The notes below the pieces were generated by a model, which saw nothing but the letters and a program-made list of their open reading frames with translations, had not been told where the DNA came from and made no database searches. Source: Calothrix sp. NIES-4101 (GTDB taxonomy: Bacteria; Cyanobacteriota; Cyanobacteriia; Cyanobacteriales; Nostocaceae). From it: a stretch of 64,000 nt of DNA. The translations under genes were made by a program, and so were the position numbers. This document shows, one piece after another, positions 1-9,653 of this stretch; positions within the stretch are counted from its first letter, which is position 1; each line of letters starts with the position of its first letter. The stretch covers positions 1,736,001 to 1,800,000 of the forward strand of contig AP018280.1 in NCBI GenBank assembly GCA_004296455.1, in the 5' to 3' direction.

Positions 1-2
1 AA

Positions 3-1736
3 AAATATCGAGTGTTAGGACAAAAAGCTGAAGCTATCGAGTTTTACGACAAGGCAATTTTCCTCGCCAAAGCGAACGAATATATCCAAGAAGAAGCTTT
101 AGCTAACGAACTGGCGGCTAAATTTTACCTTGACTGGGGTAAAAGTATCGCCGGAGAATATATGATAAACGCTTACTATGCCTATGCGCGTTGGGGTGCG
201 AAAGCCAAAGTCGCTGACTTGGAACAACGCTATCCACAATTACTTGCTTTCATATTAAAGCAAACCCGTTCTCCCCTTTCCATTAACGAAACTCTGTTCA
301 CTTTGGGAAGTGTCACCTGTACTAGTTCTTCGAGCAGCATCTCCGATTCTCTGGATTTAGCCACCATTCTCAAAGCCTCACAAAACCTGTCTAGCGAAAT
401 TGAAATTCAAAAACTGCTTGCATCGTTGTTGCATATTGCGATCGAAAATGCAGGCGCTGATAAATGTGTGTTAATGCTATTTCGAGACGATTTTCAACAG
501 GATATTCAAGAACATCAACTGCTGATTAAAGGTTTCATCACTGGGGAAACAGAACCAGTTGTGTTACAGAACATTCCTATTGAAGAAAGTGAAGAAATTC
601 CATTAAAGCTGATTTATAAAGTTCAACATGAAAGGCAGACTGCTGTGCTAGCTGATGCTAGGATAGATCCGATTTTAGCTAATGATTTGTATATTATCCG
701 TCAGCAGCCGAAAAGCATTTTGTGCAGTCCTGTTTTAAATCAAGGTAAGTTCCTCGGAGTGTTATACCTAGAAAATAATTTAGTTACAGGGGCGTTCACA
801 CGCGATCGCATCGAACTATTGAATCTACTTTGCACTCAAGCTGCAATCTCGCTCGAAAATGCCATACTTTACCAAAAATCTCAACAAGCATTAGAAGATT
901 TACAACAAGCAAATTTACAAATTGTCCAAAGTGAAAAAATGTCAGCTTTGGGTAATTTAGTTGCTGGTGTCGCCCATGAAATGAACAATCCTTTAGGTTT
1001 TATTGCCGCAACTATCAAACAAGCTCAACCTACAATTGCCGATTTAAGCGAACACATCAAATTGTATCAAGAAGCTCTGCCAAATCCAGGTGAAGAAATT
1101 ACAGAACATGCTGAGGAAATTGACCTAGATTATAGCTTGGACGACTTGCCGAAGATGATGAATGCAATGGTTATGGCGTGCGACAGATTAAGAAATATTA
1201 GCACCAGCTTAAGAACTTTCTCTCGTGCTGATAGAGATTATAAAGTTCCATTTAATATTCATGAAGGCATCGACAGCACAATTTTAATCCTCAAACATCG
1301 CCTCAAAGCCAACGAACAACGTCCAGCCATTGAAGTGATTACAGAATATGGCAATTTACCACAAGTTGATTGTTTTCCTGGACAATTAAACCAGGTATTT
1401 ATGAATATTCTCGCTAATGCTATTGACGCTTTAGATGAGTCAAATACAGGACGTAATTTCGAGGAAATTAAGGCAAATCCTAACAAAATTACCATTCAAA
1501 CCTCAGTCCAAAATCACAATGTAATAATTAGTATTGCTGATAATGGTAAGGGAATGAGTGAATCAGTTAAACAGAAAATATTTGACCATTTATTCACTAC
1601 CAAAGGAGTTGGTAAAGGTACAGGATTAGGGTTAGCTATAGCTCGACAAATCATTGAAGAAACCCACAATGGAAAGTTAAGTTGTCATTCCGTTGTTGGT
1701 AAAGGTACTGAGTTTATGATTGAAATTCCAGCGTGA
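3..1736 (+). CDS. C-terminal part of a giant signalling kinase (TPR end, GAF, histidine kinase); 5' end outside window
   Basis: The frame is open to the left edge, so this is the 3' part of a longer gene; the GTG at 12 is only an internal codon. In order it shows a helical TPR-like end matching the same part of the downstream paralogue, a GAF domain (about residues 120-290 of the visible part), a short coiled coil, and a histidine kinase core with H-box VAHEMNNPLGF, N-box NILANAIDA, G1 box DNGKGM and G2 box GKGTGLGLAIA. All catalytic boxes look intact. By analogy with the paralogue starting at 2732 and with cyanobacterial HstK proteins, the missing N-terminus should carry a Ser/Thr kinase and an AAA ATPase; this is inference. 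Unlike the paralogue it has no PAS domain between GAF and H-box. The ligand is unknown. Confidence 0.9.
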   Translation, partial: KYRVLGQKAEAIEFYDKAIFLAKANEYIQEEALANELAAKFYLDWGKSIAGEYMINAYYAYARWGAKAKVADLEQRYPQLLAFILKQTRSPLSINETLFTLGSVTCTSSSSSISDSLDLATILKASQNLSSEIEIQKLLASLLHIAIENAGADKCVLMLFRDDFQQDIQEHQLLIKGFITGETEPVVLQNIPIEESEEIPLKLIYKVQHERQTAVLADARIDPILANDLYIIRQQPKSILCSPVLNQGKFLGVLYLENNLVTGAFTRDRIELLNLLCTQAAISLENAILYQKSQQALEDLQQANLQIVQSEKMSALGNLVAGVAHEMNNPLGFIAATIKQAQPTIADLSEHIKLYQEALPNPGEEITEHAEEIDLDYSLDDLPKMMNAMVMACDRLRNISTSLRTFSRADRDYKVPFNIHEGIDSTILILKHRLKANEQRPAIEVITEYGNLPQVDCFPGQLNQVFMNILANAIDALDESNTGRNFEEIKANPNKITIQTSVQNHNVIISIADNGKGMSESVKQKIFDHLFTTKGVGKGTGLGLAIARQIIEETHNGKLSCHSVVGKGTEFMIEIPA

Positions 1737-1792
1737 TCTGCAAAATTTCACATAGCCGATAAATTTCGTGAAATTTCTCAGTTTCGCTGTGA

Positions 1793-2083
1793 TTAATTGA
1801 CTAAAGACGCGATCGCCTGCACTAGTACCTGTAGTTCTACAGGTTTAGGAATGTGTTCCTGAAATCCTACGGATAAAGCTTGTTCCCGATCTAACTCGCC
1901 AGCGTAGGCTGTAAGGGCGATCGCTTTAATTGTGCCTCCCTGTTCTGATGGTAAGGCTCTAATCTGCCGCAGCAGCGTATAACCGTCAACTTCCGGCATT
2001 CCAATATCACAGATCAGCAGGATATCGCCTGGCGATCGTCTTAAGGCTGTCAATGCTTCAGTTGCGGAAGCGGTGGTAAGGGA
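1793..2083 (-). pseudogene. Receiver-domain fragment of a hybrid histidine kinase
   Basis: The minus-strand frame encodes the C-terminal two thirds of a response-regulator receiver domain. It has the phospho-acceptor region DIGMPEVDGYTLL, the conserved Thr/Ala segment IALTAYAGELD and the KP motif (HIPKPVE). The N-terminal beta strand with the acidic pocket (VVDDE type) is absent. The reading frame runs upstream into sequence that belongs, in another frame, to a decayed transposase. It therefore looks like the 3' remnant of a PAS/GAF hybrid kinase cut by an insertion. The open frame has a formal ATG at 2134, but its first 15 or so residues are not receiver sequence. Expression as a functional protein is unlikely. 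Confidence 0.75.
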
Positions 2084-2104
2084 CTTGCGCGAAAATAAAA
2101 TACC

Positions 2105-2580
2105 AGTCAACAAGGAATTACGGTAACATCCCACTTGGGTAAATTATCTGAGCGTAGCCAGAATGTTTTTAAAGCTTCTAGTTCTTCACAAGAAACACTA
2201 ACACCTTTTTGATAGTCTCCTTCAAACAAACTCACTTGATTTCGTGATAAGTTTCCGATTTTGACTTTTGCTTTTGAATCAATTGATATTCTGAGAGATT
2301 TAGGGTTGTTACCTGAATCACGATTCCCCGAATGTACATTTTCAAATATTCTATCTGTCTCCGGGATTTTTTTGAGAGGTTTCGTTTTTAATGTTTTTTT
2401 AAAATGTATCCCATCCGATTTAACATTTCTCCTATTGTTTGGCGGCTAGGTAATTGACTTTCTTCGTACCCTTTCTCTGATATCAATGCTTCCCTGACTG
2501 CTCTTGCACTAATTCGCGCATAATAAAAGTTTGAGCGAAATTTGGGGTCTGCTTTGAATCGCTCGACATTAGACTATGCT
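2105..2580 (-). pseudogene. Decayed ISAzo13-like (DDE) transposase remnant
   Basis: The reverse strand, read across several frames, gives segments typical of the C-terminal half of ISAzo13/Rhodopirellula-type DDE transposases: VERFKADPKFRSNFYYARIS, then SRQTIGEMLNRMGYILKK, then RISIDSKAKVKIGNLSR, then a tail ending LPKWDVTVIP. Stop codons and frameshifts separate the pieces and the N-terminal half is missing, so the element is dead. It abuts the receiver fragment on the same strand, which suggests it disrupted that gene. The family assignment rests on remembered motif patterns, not on a search. No terminal repeats were recognised. Confidence 0.65.
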
Positions 2581-2686
2581 GGTATTTTATTTTTTTGCAA
2601 GTCCCTAACCCTAACAGAAATCTTTGCTTTCCGTAAATAAACTGCTCACCCGCTGCCAAAAGCGAACAATAACCTAATTTACTGGT

Positions 2687-2705
2687 AAATCTGGGAACAC
2701 TAAGT
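2687..2705 (+). repeat. 19-bp direct repeat, left copy (partner at 8564-8582)
   Basis: AAATCTGGGAACACTAAGT lies just upstream of the giant kinase gene. A copy with one mismatch (AAATCTGGGAATACTAAGT) occurs just downstream of its stop codon. The two copies bracket the gene in direct orientation. Confidence 0.7.
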
Positions 2706-2731
2706 AGGAAATTATCTAGCCAGAACGGAAC

Positions 2732-5700
2732 ATGATTAGCACTCAAGTCAGTATTCCTGGATATGCCGTCAGCAAGCAACTTTATGATGGTTCGAGAACT
2801 TTAGTTTACCGAGCAGTTCGAGAAACTGATAACAAACCTGTAGTTATTAAACTGCTGAAAAATTCTTATCCTGGCTTTGGCGAACTAGTACAATTCCGCA
2901 ATCAGTATACGATCGCCAAAAATCTCAATAATCCCGGAATCATCCAAACCTATAGCCTAGAACCGTTCCAAAATGGCTATATCTTGGTGATGGAAGATTT
3001 TGGAGGAATTTCTCTCAATGATTATTTTGTGAAGAATTCTGTGTTCTCTGTTAGTGAGTTTTTACAAGTAGCGATCGCCTTGTGCAATACATTAAATATA
3101 CTCTATCAAAATCGCATTATTCATAAAGATATTAAACCCAGCAATATTTTAATTAATCCTAAAACTAAACAAGTAAAATTAATCGACTTTAGTATTGCAT
3201 CTTTACTACCAAGAGAAACTCAAACCCTAGTTAATCCCAACGTCTTAGAAGGAACATTAGCTTATATATCTCCAGAACAAACAGGGAGAATGAATCGTGG
3301 GATTGACTATCGTACAGATTTTTATTCTCTAGGCGTAACTTTTTATGAATTACTCACAGGTGAGCTACCATTTGCATCAAATGATCCAATGGAGTTGTTA
3401 CATTGTCATATTGCCAAAGCACCAAGATTAATACATGAAATCAATCCGCAAATTCCTGCTGTATTGTCAGAAATAGTCAGTAAATTGATGGCAAAGAATG
3501 CCGAAGACCGCTATCAAAGTGCTTTGGGGCTAAGATTTGATTTAGAAAAATGTTTATATCAGCTACAAGAAACTGGTGAAATTCAAGACTTTGAAATTGC
3601 CGAAAAGGATGTGTGCGATCGCTTCGTTATTCCCGAAAAACTCTATGGTAGAGAACAGGAAGTTTCCAGCCTCCTAACAGCATTCGATCGCGTCAACAAA
3701 GAGACATCAGAACTGATATTAGTGGGGGGTTTCTCTGGTATTGGTAAAACTGCTGTCGTCAACGAAGTCCACAAACCCATTGTCCAGCAACGGGGCTACT
3801 TTATCAAAGGTAAGTTTGACCAATTTAATCGCAACAGTCCCTTATCTGCCTTTGTCCAAGCTTTTCGGGATTTGATGGGGCAATTACTGAGTGAAAGCGA
3901 TATTCAGTTACAAGCTTGGAAAACTCGGCTACTCCAGGCGTTAGGGGAAAATGGGCAAGTCATCATTGATGTGATTCCCGAATTAGAACGCATTATTGGT
4001 AAACAACCACAATCCTTAGAATTATTTGGGAATGCGGCACAGAATCGCTTTAATTTACTATTTCAGAAGTTTATTCAAGTCTTCACTCAACCAAAACATC
4101 CTTTAGTAATGTTCTTGGATGACTTACAGTGGGCAGATTCTGCCTCGCTCAACTTGATGCAGAGATTAATTGCCGAATCAAAACCAGGTTATTTGTTACT
4201 AATTGGAGCCTATCGTGACAATGAAGTATTTCCGACTCATCCATTGATGTTAACCCTGGATAAGGTGGTTAACAAAGGGGCAACGGTGAATACAATTACC
4301 TTGCAACCCTTGAGTCAAACCAGCCTGAATCAACTTATTAGCGATACCCTCAATTGTCAGCCAGCATTGGCGCAACCGTTGACAAAATTGGTGTATCAAA
4401 AAACCCAAGGCAATCCCTTTTTTGCGACACAATTTCTCAAAACCCTACATCAAGATGAACTAATTATTTTTGATTGCGAAGCCAGACATTGGCAGTGTGA
4501 TGTTGTCCGGGTGCAGGAAGCAGCACTGACAGAGGATGTAGTGGAATTGATGGCGTTGCAGTTACAAAAGCTACCTCCAATCACTCAGGACATTTTGAAG
4601 TTAGCAGCTTGTATTGGTAGTCAATTTGATTTAAATACCTTGGCGATCGCATCTGGGCTATCTCATGGGGAAACGGCGGCAGCTTTATGGAAGGCATTGC
4701 AAGAAGAGTTGATTTTGCCGATTGGGGAAAAATATAAGTTTTATGTCGGACAAGCATCTGAGGATGAAGGACAAAACGCAGAGATTGTCAGTTATAAGTT
4801 TCTGCACGATCGCGTCCAGCAAGCGGCCTATTCTCTGATTCCCGATGTTGAAAAACAAGCTACTCACTATCAAATCGGCCAACTGCTGCTTAAACATATT
4901 ACGCCGGAATCCAGAGAAGAATGGATTTTTGAAATAGTCAATCAGTTGAATTGTGGTGTTTCATTAATTACCAACCAAAGCGATCGCGATCAATTAGCCC
5001 AACTCAACTTCGCAGCTGGACGCAAAGCCAGAACAGCTACAGCTTATCGCTCTGCTAGTGAATATGCCGAGATGGGACTATCTTTATTAGGTGATGCAGC
5101 TTGGCAGCGACAGTATGAAATTACTTTGCTATTGCACAACTTAGCCGCAGAAGTATCTTCCCTTGGCGGTGATTTTGACCGCATGAATCAATATATTGAT
5201 GCCGTAATTAGTCACGCTAGCACTCCCCTAGAGCAATTGAGTGTTTATATAGTCAAAATTCAGGCATTAGCATCCCAAAATCAGCTTTTAGCAGCGATAT
5301 CTAGCGGTCAAGCAATTTTGCAAGCATTAGGCGTGGAATTTTTAGATACACCAAATACCCAGTATATCCAACAAGCCATACAGAAAATTAACGACGTAAT
5401 TGGCGATCGCGCCATTGAAGAATTATTTTACCTGCCAGCAATGGTAGATCCAGAAAAATTGGGGATTATACAAATAGCTGCAAACATCATGCCAGTTTGT
5501 TATATGGCAAATTCGCCGTTGTTTCCCCTATTGATTCTGTTATCAGTCAATTTATCTTTGCAATATGGCAACAGTCCCTCCTCTGCCATCAGTTATGCAG
5601 CTTATGGCAATCTCCTGATCAAATTTGTCCAGGATGTGACAACAGCCGATCAATTCGGTCGATTAGCCTACCAACTTGCCTGGGAGCCAAAGGCTAAAGA

Positions 5701-8533
5701 TATTCGTGCAGCAACTTTCTCACCGATAGGGTTATTTTTATATCATCGTAAATCACATCTGCGTGAAACATTACCCATTTTTCAAGCAGGTTTTGAAGTC
5801 GGATTAGAAACCGGAAAATTAGACCGAGCCGGTAATAATGCCCATCAATTTTGTTTATATTCTTATTTATCTGGTCAATCTTTAACAGAACTAGAACCCC
5901 AAATCCGCAATTATCGTCAGCAACTACTTGACCTCAATCAAATAGTAGCAGCTAACTATTGTTCTATTTATTGGCAGATTGCCCTATCCTTAATGGGCGA
6001 GACAGGACAACAGCAAAGGTTTTGGGAAAATAATCCAGATGTAGAACAGCTAGTAACTCAGGCACTAGCTTCTAAGGATTTAGTGAGAGTGTTCTTTTTC
6101 TATCTGCTGCGGATGAAATTAAGACTGCTGTTTGGGTATATAACCTTAGCAGATGCAGATGCTTTGCAAGCAAGACAATATATGGTGGCTGGCGCTGGAA
6201 CAATTTGTGAAGCAAATTTTTATTTTCATGATTCTTTAATTGTACTTGCTCAAATTTCTGAGCCTCAACTCACAGAAATACAATGGCAACGCATCGCAGA
6301 AAATCAAGCAAAATTGCAACATTGGGCTGAATATGCGCCCATGAACCATTTACATAAATGGCAGTTGGTAGAGGCAGAAAAAGCTAGACGGCTAGGGCAA
6401 ACTTGGCAAGCCACTGAGTATTACGATCGCGCTATTTCTGGAGCCAAGTACAATGATTACACCCATGACGAAGCCCTGGCTAACGAACTGACAGCTAAGT
6501 TTTATTTGGAATGGCACAAAGACCGGATTGCTCAAGAATACCTGATTGCAGCTTACTATGGTTATGCTCGTTGGGGTGCTAAAGCCAAAGTTGCCGACTT
6601 AGAACACCATTATCCCCAACTACTTAAACCCATCCTCGAACAGCGCAAAATTAACCTCAATCCTTTAGAAACTATTGCCACAATCTCCCGTCCTTGTGCT
6701 TCTCAAGCAACTCATACTTCCACCAGTGACAGTACTAGTATTTCAGATGCACTAGATTTAACCTCTACTCTCAAAGCTGCTCAAGCTATTTCTAGTTCTC
6801 TGAAATTAGATACACTGATTACCAACCTTACCCAGATTATTGTCGAAAACTCTGGCGCAAAAAGAGCTGTACTGCTGCTTTTTGAAGAAGATACTTGGCA
6901 AGTTCGAGCCACTACTTTGATTGAAAATCAAGAAATCAAAACTGTTCTGGAACCAAAATCACTAGAAAATTATCCAGATGTTCCCACGAAAATTATTAAT
7001 TACGTCAAAAATACTCAACAAACAGTTGTGATAGATAATTGCCAAACAGATATTCCTGGTTTAATTGGCCAATATATGTTGTCACATCAACCCCAAAGTG
7101 TATTATGTACCCCAATTATTAATCAAGGGCATTTAGTGGGAATTATTTATCTAGAAAATGAACTAATCAGTGGGGTATTTACTAACCAACGTTTACAAGT
7201 GATTAATTTACTTTGCACTCAAGCAGCAATATCTCTAGAAAATTCCCAACTCTACACTAATTTACAGGCAAGTGAAGCTCGTTTTTTACGGCTTGCAGAA
7301 AATGTACCAGGGATGATTTATCAATTTCAACTTTCCGTAGATGGCATTGCTTCATTTAACTATGTAAGTTCTGGATGCTATGGAATTTATGAAGTTCTAC
7401 CAGAGGAAGCAGTTGCAGATGCTAATAACTTAATTTCTTTGATGCACCCAGAGGAAATAAGTTATTTTTATGAGTCTGTAGCCATTTCCGCACAAACCTT
7501 GCAACCTTGGCAATATCAAGGGCGCATTATTACACCTTCTGGTAAATTAAAATGGATTCAAGCTGTATCTCGTCCTGTAAAACAAGAGGATGGAAAAATT
7601 ATTTGGGATGGTTTGTTATTAGATATTACCGAACGTAAACAAGCGGAAGCTGTTGTCGGGCAAAAATCCCAAGAATTAGAAAAAGCATTACAAGATTTAC
7701 AACAAGCACAACTACAAATTATCCAAAGTGAAAAAATGTCAGCTTTGGGTAATTTAGTTGCTGGGGTAGCCCATGAAATGAATAATCCTTTGGGTTTTAT
7801 TGCTGCTAGTCTCAAACAAGCTCAACCAACAATCGCCGATTTGAGCGAACACATGAAATTGTATCAAGAAGCTCTCCCAAATCCCGGCGATGAAATTCAA
7901 GAACACGCTGAAGAAATTGACTTAGATTATAGCTTAAACGACTTGCCGAAGATGATGAACGCAATGGTCATGGCGTGCGACAGATTAAAAAATATCAGCA
8001 CTTCCCTGCGTACTTTTTCCCGTGCTGATAGAGATTATAAAGTCCCATTTAATATCCATGAAGGCATTGACAGCACGATTTTAATTCTCAAACATCGCCT
8101 CAAAGCTAACGAACAACGTCCTGCCATTGAAGTTATCACTAGCTACGGTAATTTACCTCAAGTTCAATGTTTTCCTGGACAATTAAATCAGGTATTTATG
8201 AATATCTTAGCTAATGCTATTGATGCCTTAGAAGACTCTAAAAATGGACACAGCTTTGAGGACATTGTAGCTAATCCTAACATGATTGCTGTGAAAACAT
8301 GTGTCGAAGATAATTATGTGAAAATCTCAATAGCTGATAATGCTAATGGTATGAGTGAAGAAGTTAAACAAAAAATATTTGACCATTTATTTACTACTAA
8401 AGGAGTCGGTAAAGGTACAGGGTTGGGATTAGCTATAGCTCGACAAATCATCGAAGAAACCCACAATGGAAAGTTGATTTGTCATTCTGGTATCGGTAAA
8501 GGTACTGAGTTTGTGATTCAGCTTCCACTCTAA
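2732..8533 (+). CDS. Ser/Thr kinase - AAA ATPase - TPR - GAF - PAS - histidine kinase fusion (HstK type)
   Basis: This 1933-residue multidomain sensor begins with a Ser/Thr protein kinase (about 8-270): catalytic HKDIKPSN with Asp133, and a metal-binding Asp152 in DFS instead of DFG. An AAA/STAND-like ATPase follows (about 300-560; Walker A GFSGIGKT, Walker B VMFLDDLQWAD). Then come a long helical TPR-like region (about 740-1290), a GAF domain (about 1355-1508), a PAS domain (about 1512-1640) and a histidine kinase core (H-box AHEMNNP, His1681; G2 box GKGTGLGL). The G1 box reads DNANGM where the upstream paralogue has DNGKGM, so one conserved Gly is Ala. Such proteins are thought to couple Ser/Thr and His-Asp signalling. 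It is a tandem paralogue of the gene at 3-1736. The input signal and partner regulator are unknown. Confidence 0.93.
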   Translation: MISTQVSIPGYAVSKQLYDGSRTLVYRAVRETDNKPVVIKLLKNSYPGFGELVQFRNQYTIAKNLNNPGIIQTYSLEPFQNGYILVMEDFGGISLNDYFVKNSVFSVSEFLQVAIALCNTLNILYQNRIIHKDIKPSNILINPKTKQVKLIDFSIASLLPRETQTLVNPNVLEGTLAYISPEQTGRMNRGIDYRTDFYSLGVTFYELLTGELPFASNDPMELLHCHIAKAPRLIHEINPQIPAVLSEIVSKLMAKNAEDRYQSALGLRFDLEKCLYQLQETGEIQDFEIAEKDVCDRFVIPEKLYGREQEVSSLLTAFDRVNKETSELILVGGFSGIGKTAVVNEVHKPIVQQRGYFIKGKFDQFNRNSPLSAFVQAFRDLMGQLLSESDIQLQAWKTRLLQALGENGQVIIDVIPELERIIGKQPQSLELFGNAAQNRFNLLFQKFIQVFTQPKHPLVMFLDDLQWADSASLNLMQRLIAESKPGYLLLIGAYRDNEVFPTHPLMLTLDKVVNKGATVNTITLQPLSQTSLNQLISDTLNCQPALAQPLTKLVYQKTQGNPFFATQFLKTLHQDELIIFDCEARHWQCDVVRVQEAALTEDVVELMALQLQKLPPITQDILKLAACIGSQFDLNTLAIASGLSHGETAAALWKALQEELILPIGEKYKFYVGQASEDEGQNAEIVSYKFLHDRVQQAAYSLIPDVEKQATHYQIGQLLLKHITPESREEWIFEIVNQLNCGVSLITNQSDRDQLAQLNFAAGRKARTATAYRSASEYAEMGLSLLGDAAWQRQYEITLLLHNLAAEVSSLGGDFDRMNQYIDAVISHASTPLEQLSVYIVKIQALASQNQLLAAISSGQAILQALGVEFLDTPNTQYIQQAIQKINDVIGDRAIEELFYLPAMVDPEKLGIIQIAANIMPVCYMANSPLFPLLILLSVNLSLQYGNSPSSAISYAAYGNLLIKFVQDVTTADQFGRLAYQLAWEPKAKDIRAATFSPIGLFLYHRKSHLRETLPIFQAGFEVGLETGKLDRAGNNAHQFCLYSYLSGQSLTELEPQIRNYRQQLLDLNQIVAANYCSIYWQIALSLMGETGQQQRFWENNPDVEQLVTQALASKDLVRVFFFYLLRMKLRLLFGYITLADADALQARQYMVAGAGTICEANFYFHDSLIVLAQISEPQLTEIQWQRIAENQAKLQHWAEYAPMNHLHKWQLVEAEKARRLGQTWQATEYYDRAISGAKYNDYTHDEALANELTAKFYLEWHKDRIAQEYLIAAYYGYARWGAKAKVADLEHHYPQLLKPILEQRKINLNPLETIATISRPCASQATHTSTSDSTSISDALDLTSTLKAAQAISSSLKLDTLITNLTQIIVENSGAKRAVLLLFEEDTWQVRATTLIENQEIKTVLEPKSLENYPDVPTKIINYVKNTQQTVVIDNCQTDIPGLIGQYMLSHQPQSVLCTPIINQGHLVGIIYLENELISGVFTNQRLQVINLLCTQAAISLENSQLYTNLQASEARFLRLAENVPGMIYQFQLSVDGIASFNYVSSGCYGIYEVLPEEAVADANNLISLMHPEEISYFYESVAISAQTLQPWQYQGRIITPSGKLKWIQAVSRPVKQEDGKIIWDGLLLDITERKQAEAVVGQKSQELEKALQDLQQAQLQIIQSEKMSALGNLVAGVAHEMNNPLGFIAASLKQAQPTIADLSEHMKLYQEALPNPGDEIQEHAEEIDLDYSLNDLPKMMNAMVMACDRLKNISTSLRTFSRADRDYKVPFNIHEGIDSTILILKHRLKANEQRPAIEVITSYGNLPQVQCFPGQLNQVFMNILANAIDALEDSKNGHSFEDIVANPNMIAVKTCVEDNYVKISIADNANGMSEEVKQKIFDHLFTTKGVGKGTGLGLAIARQIIEETHNGKLICHSGIGKGTEFVIQLPL

Positions 8534-8563
8534 ATACTTTGGCTTTTCAGCCAATTTATTTCC

Positions 8564-8582
8564 AAATCTGGGAATACTAAGT
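8564..8582 (+). repeat. 19-bp direct repeat, right copy (partner at 2687-2705)
   Basis: This is AAATCTGGGAATACTAAGT, 18 of 19 bases identical to the copy upstream of the giant kinase gene. It lies 30 bases after that gene's stop and just before the IS4 remnant. Confidence 0.7.
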
Positions 8583-8597
8583 CAATACGGTTCAGTT

Positions 8598-9163
8598 AAG
8601 CCTCAAGAGTTTTTGGTCGTCCTGGTAGTTGTCCTGGGACACAAGCCGCGTTCCCTAAAGTTAGATTAGTTATATTAGTGGAAGCTGGAACACATATAAT
8701 ATTTGATGCATTAATGTGTCCTTATCGCATTGGAGAGCGAGTACGAGCATTAAGACTATTACGTTCCGTAACATCAGGGATGTTGTTGATGTGGGATAGG
8801 GGATTACATTCCTACGCAATGGTACAAGCAACAGTAGCCAGTAAGAGTGTTAATATTTCAAGCTGCAACCAATGCCGGGTTTCCACCATTACGCTTGAGT
8901 TTTACAGGGACATTACGAGTCATTCGTCGTGAATCTCCTAAATTTCAACGCTTACAGCCAGAAGAATTACCCCTTTTTTCGATTGGTTAACCGTGGAGAT
9001 TTTAGATACGTTGTTACCCGAACGAGTTCACCGTAATAATCCCAGGGTTATAAAAAAACCTGTATCGAAGTTTCGTTCTAAAAGACCAAAACACAGAGGT
9101 ACTGGAAAACAAACCAAAGCTCCCAAATTTCACATCTCGAATCAGCTTTTTAAGCTTAACTGA
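8598..9163 (+). pseudogene. IS4-family transposase remnant
   Basis: One frame gives GRPGSCPGTQAAFPKVRLV followed by VEAGTHIIFDALMCPYRIGE and LLMWDRGLHSYAMVQATV, which is the DDE catalytic core typical of IS4-family transposases. The sequence then jumps, after an apparent internal deletion, to LRLSFTGTLRVIRRESPKFQ. It shifts frame at a T-run near 8974-8980 and continues as WLTVEILDTLLPERVHRNNP to a stop at 9161-9163. Internal deletion plus frameshift make it non-functional. No clear terminal inverted repeats were found, although an unusual inverted repeat lies 120 bases further on. The family is named from recognisable motifs. Confidence 0.75.
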
Positions 9164-9327
9164 GCCGTATTGGGGTAAATTCCTCTTATTTCTTTCATGG
9201 CAAGCTTTTTGTTTCTGTAATCGCCATTGAACTCACGTATATAAAAATCAACTGATTCATCTTGACGAATATTTGGGCTATTTCCCCAGAAAAAACGTAA
9301 CCCTGAGTAAATTTCAAGCATTTTCAC
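9142..9327 (-). CDS. Doubtful small ORF, 61 aa
   Basis: This 61-residue frame is rich in charged and aromatic residues and matches no family I recognise. It overlaps the tail of the IS4 remnant on the opposite strand, and its start lies inside a long imperfect inverted repeat. It may be chance, or a leftover of the mobile debris. Confidence 0.2.
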   Translation of the reverse strand: MKMLEIYSGLRFFWGNSPNIRQDESVDFYIREFNGDYRNKKLAMKEIRGIYPNTAQLSLKS

Positions 9328-9375
9328 TCAGGGTTGCGTATTTATTTAGCTTTCGTTAATTTCTTTTTTCTGGGG
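9284..9375. repeat. Imperfect long inverted repeat with two paired blocks
   Basis: Outer block: CCCCAGAAAAAA at 9284-9295 pairs with its complement at 9364-9375. Inner block: CGTAACCCTGAGT at 9296-9308 pairs with ACTCAGGGTTGCG at 9326-9338 with one mismatch (a GT wobble in RNA). The right arm carries 25 extra bases between the two blocks. It could be a MITE-like remnant or a hairpin terminator in the mobile-element debris. Confidence 0.6.
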
Positions 9376-9485
9376 TTCTTTACTCCTCCAAAGAAGTACT
9401 GTGTTCCTAACCCATTTCAAGTCGAATCAAATCCCAACAATTAATCTATATTTGCGTGTCTAGTCAGTCTTCTCAGTAAATAGTC

Positions 9486-9653
9486 TCAAACTTGCTTCAA
9501 GAGATGCTTGAACAAGTTATCTTTCACCATCATCTGGCGCATTACTTCTAACAAAAATGTTTGGGCTTCTTCTTGGCTCAAGCTTTGAACTTGTTCTTTT
9601 AAAGTTTGCAAGCGGAACTGTTGTTCTAACGTCAATTCAGTGGGGAAGTTCAT
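9486..9653 (-). CDS. nblA: NblA family phycobilisome degradation protein (55 aa)
   Basis: This short gene starts at ATG 9653 and ends at TGA 9486-9488. The protein begins MNFPTELTLEQQFRLQ, continues with SLSQEEAQTFLLEVMRQMMV and ends near LLKQV. Length, the N-terminal LTLEQQF motif and the two-helix layout are those of NblA, the small adaptor that binds phycobiliproteins and brings Clp protease to phycobilisomes during nitrogen or sulfur starvation. A good ribosome binding site, AGGAGT, precedes the ATG. It is divergent from cpcS, so genes for building and dismantling the antenna share one intergenic region. The C-terminus is somewhat short for the family and the usual hydrophobic/aromatic tail is reduced. 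Recognition is by motif memory. Confidence 0.85.
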   Translation of the reverse strand: MNFPTELTLEQQFRLQTLKEQVQSLSQEEAQTFLLEVMRQMMVKDNLFKHLLKQV

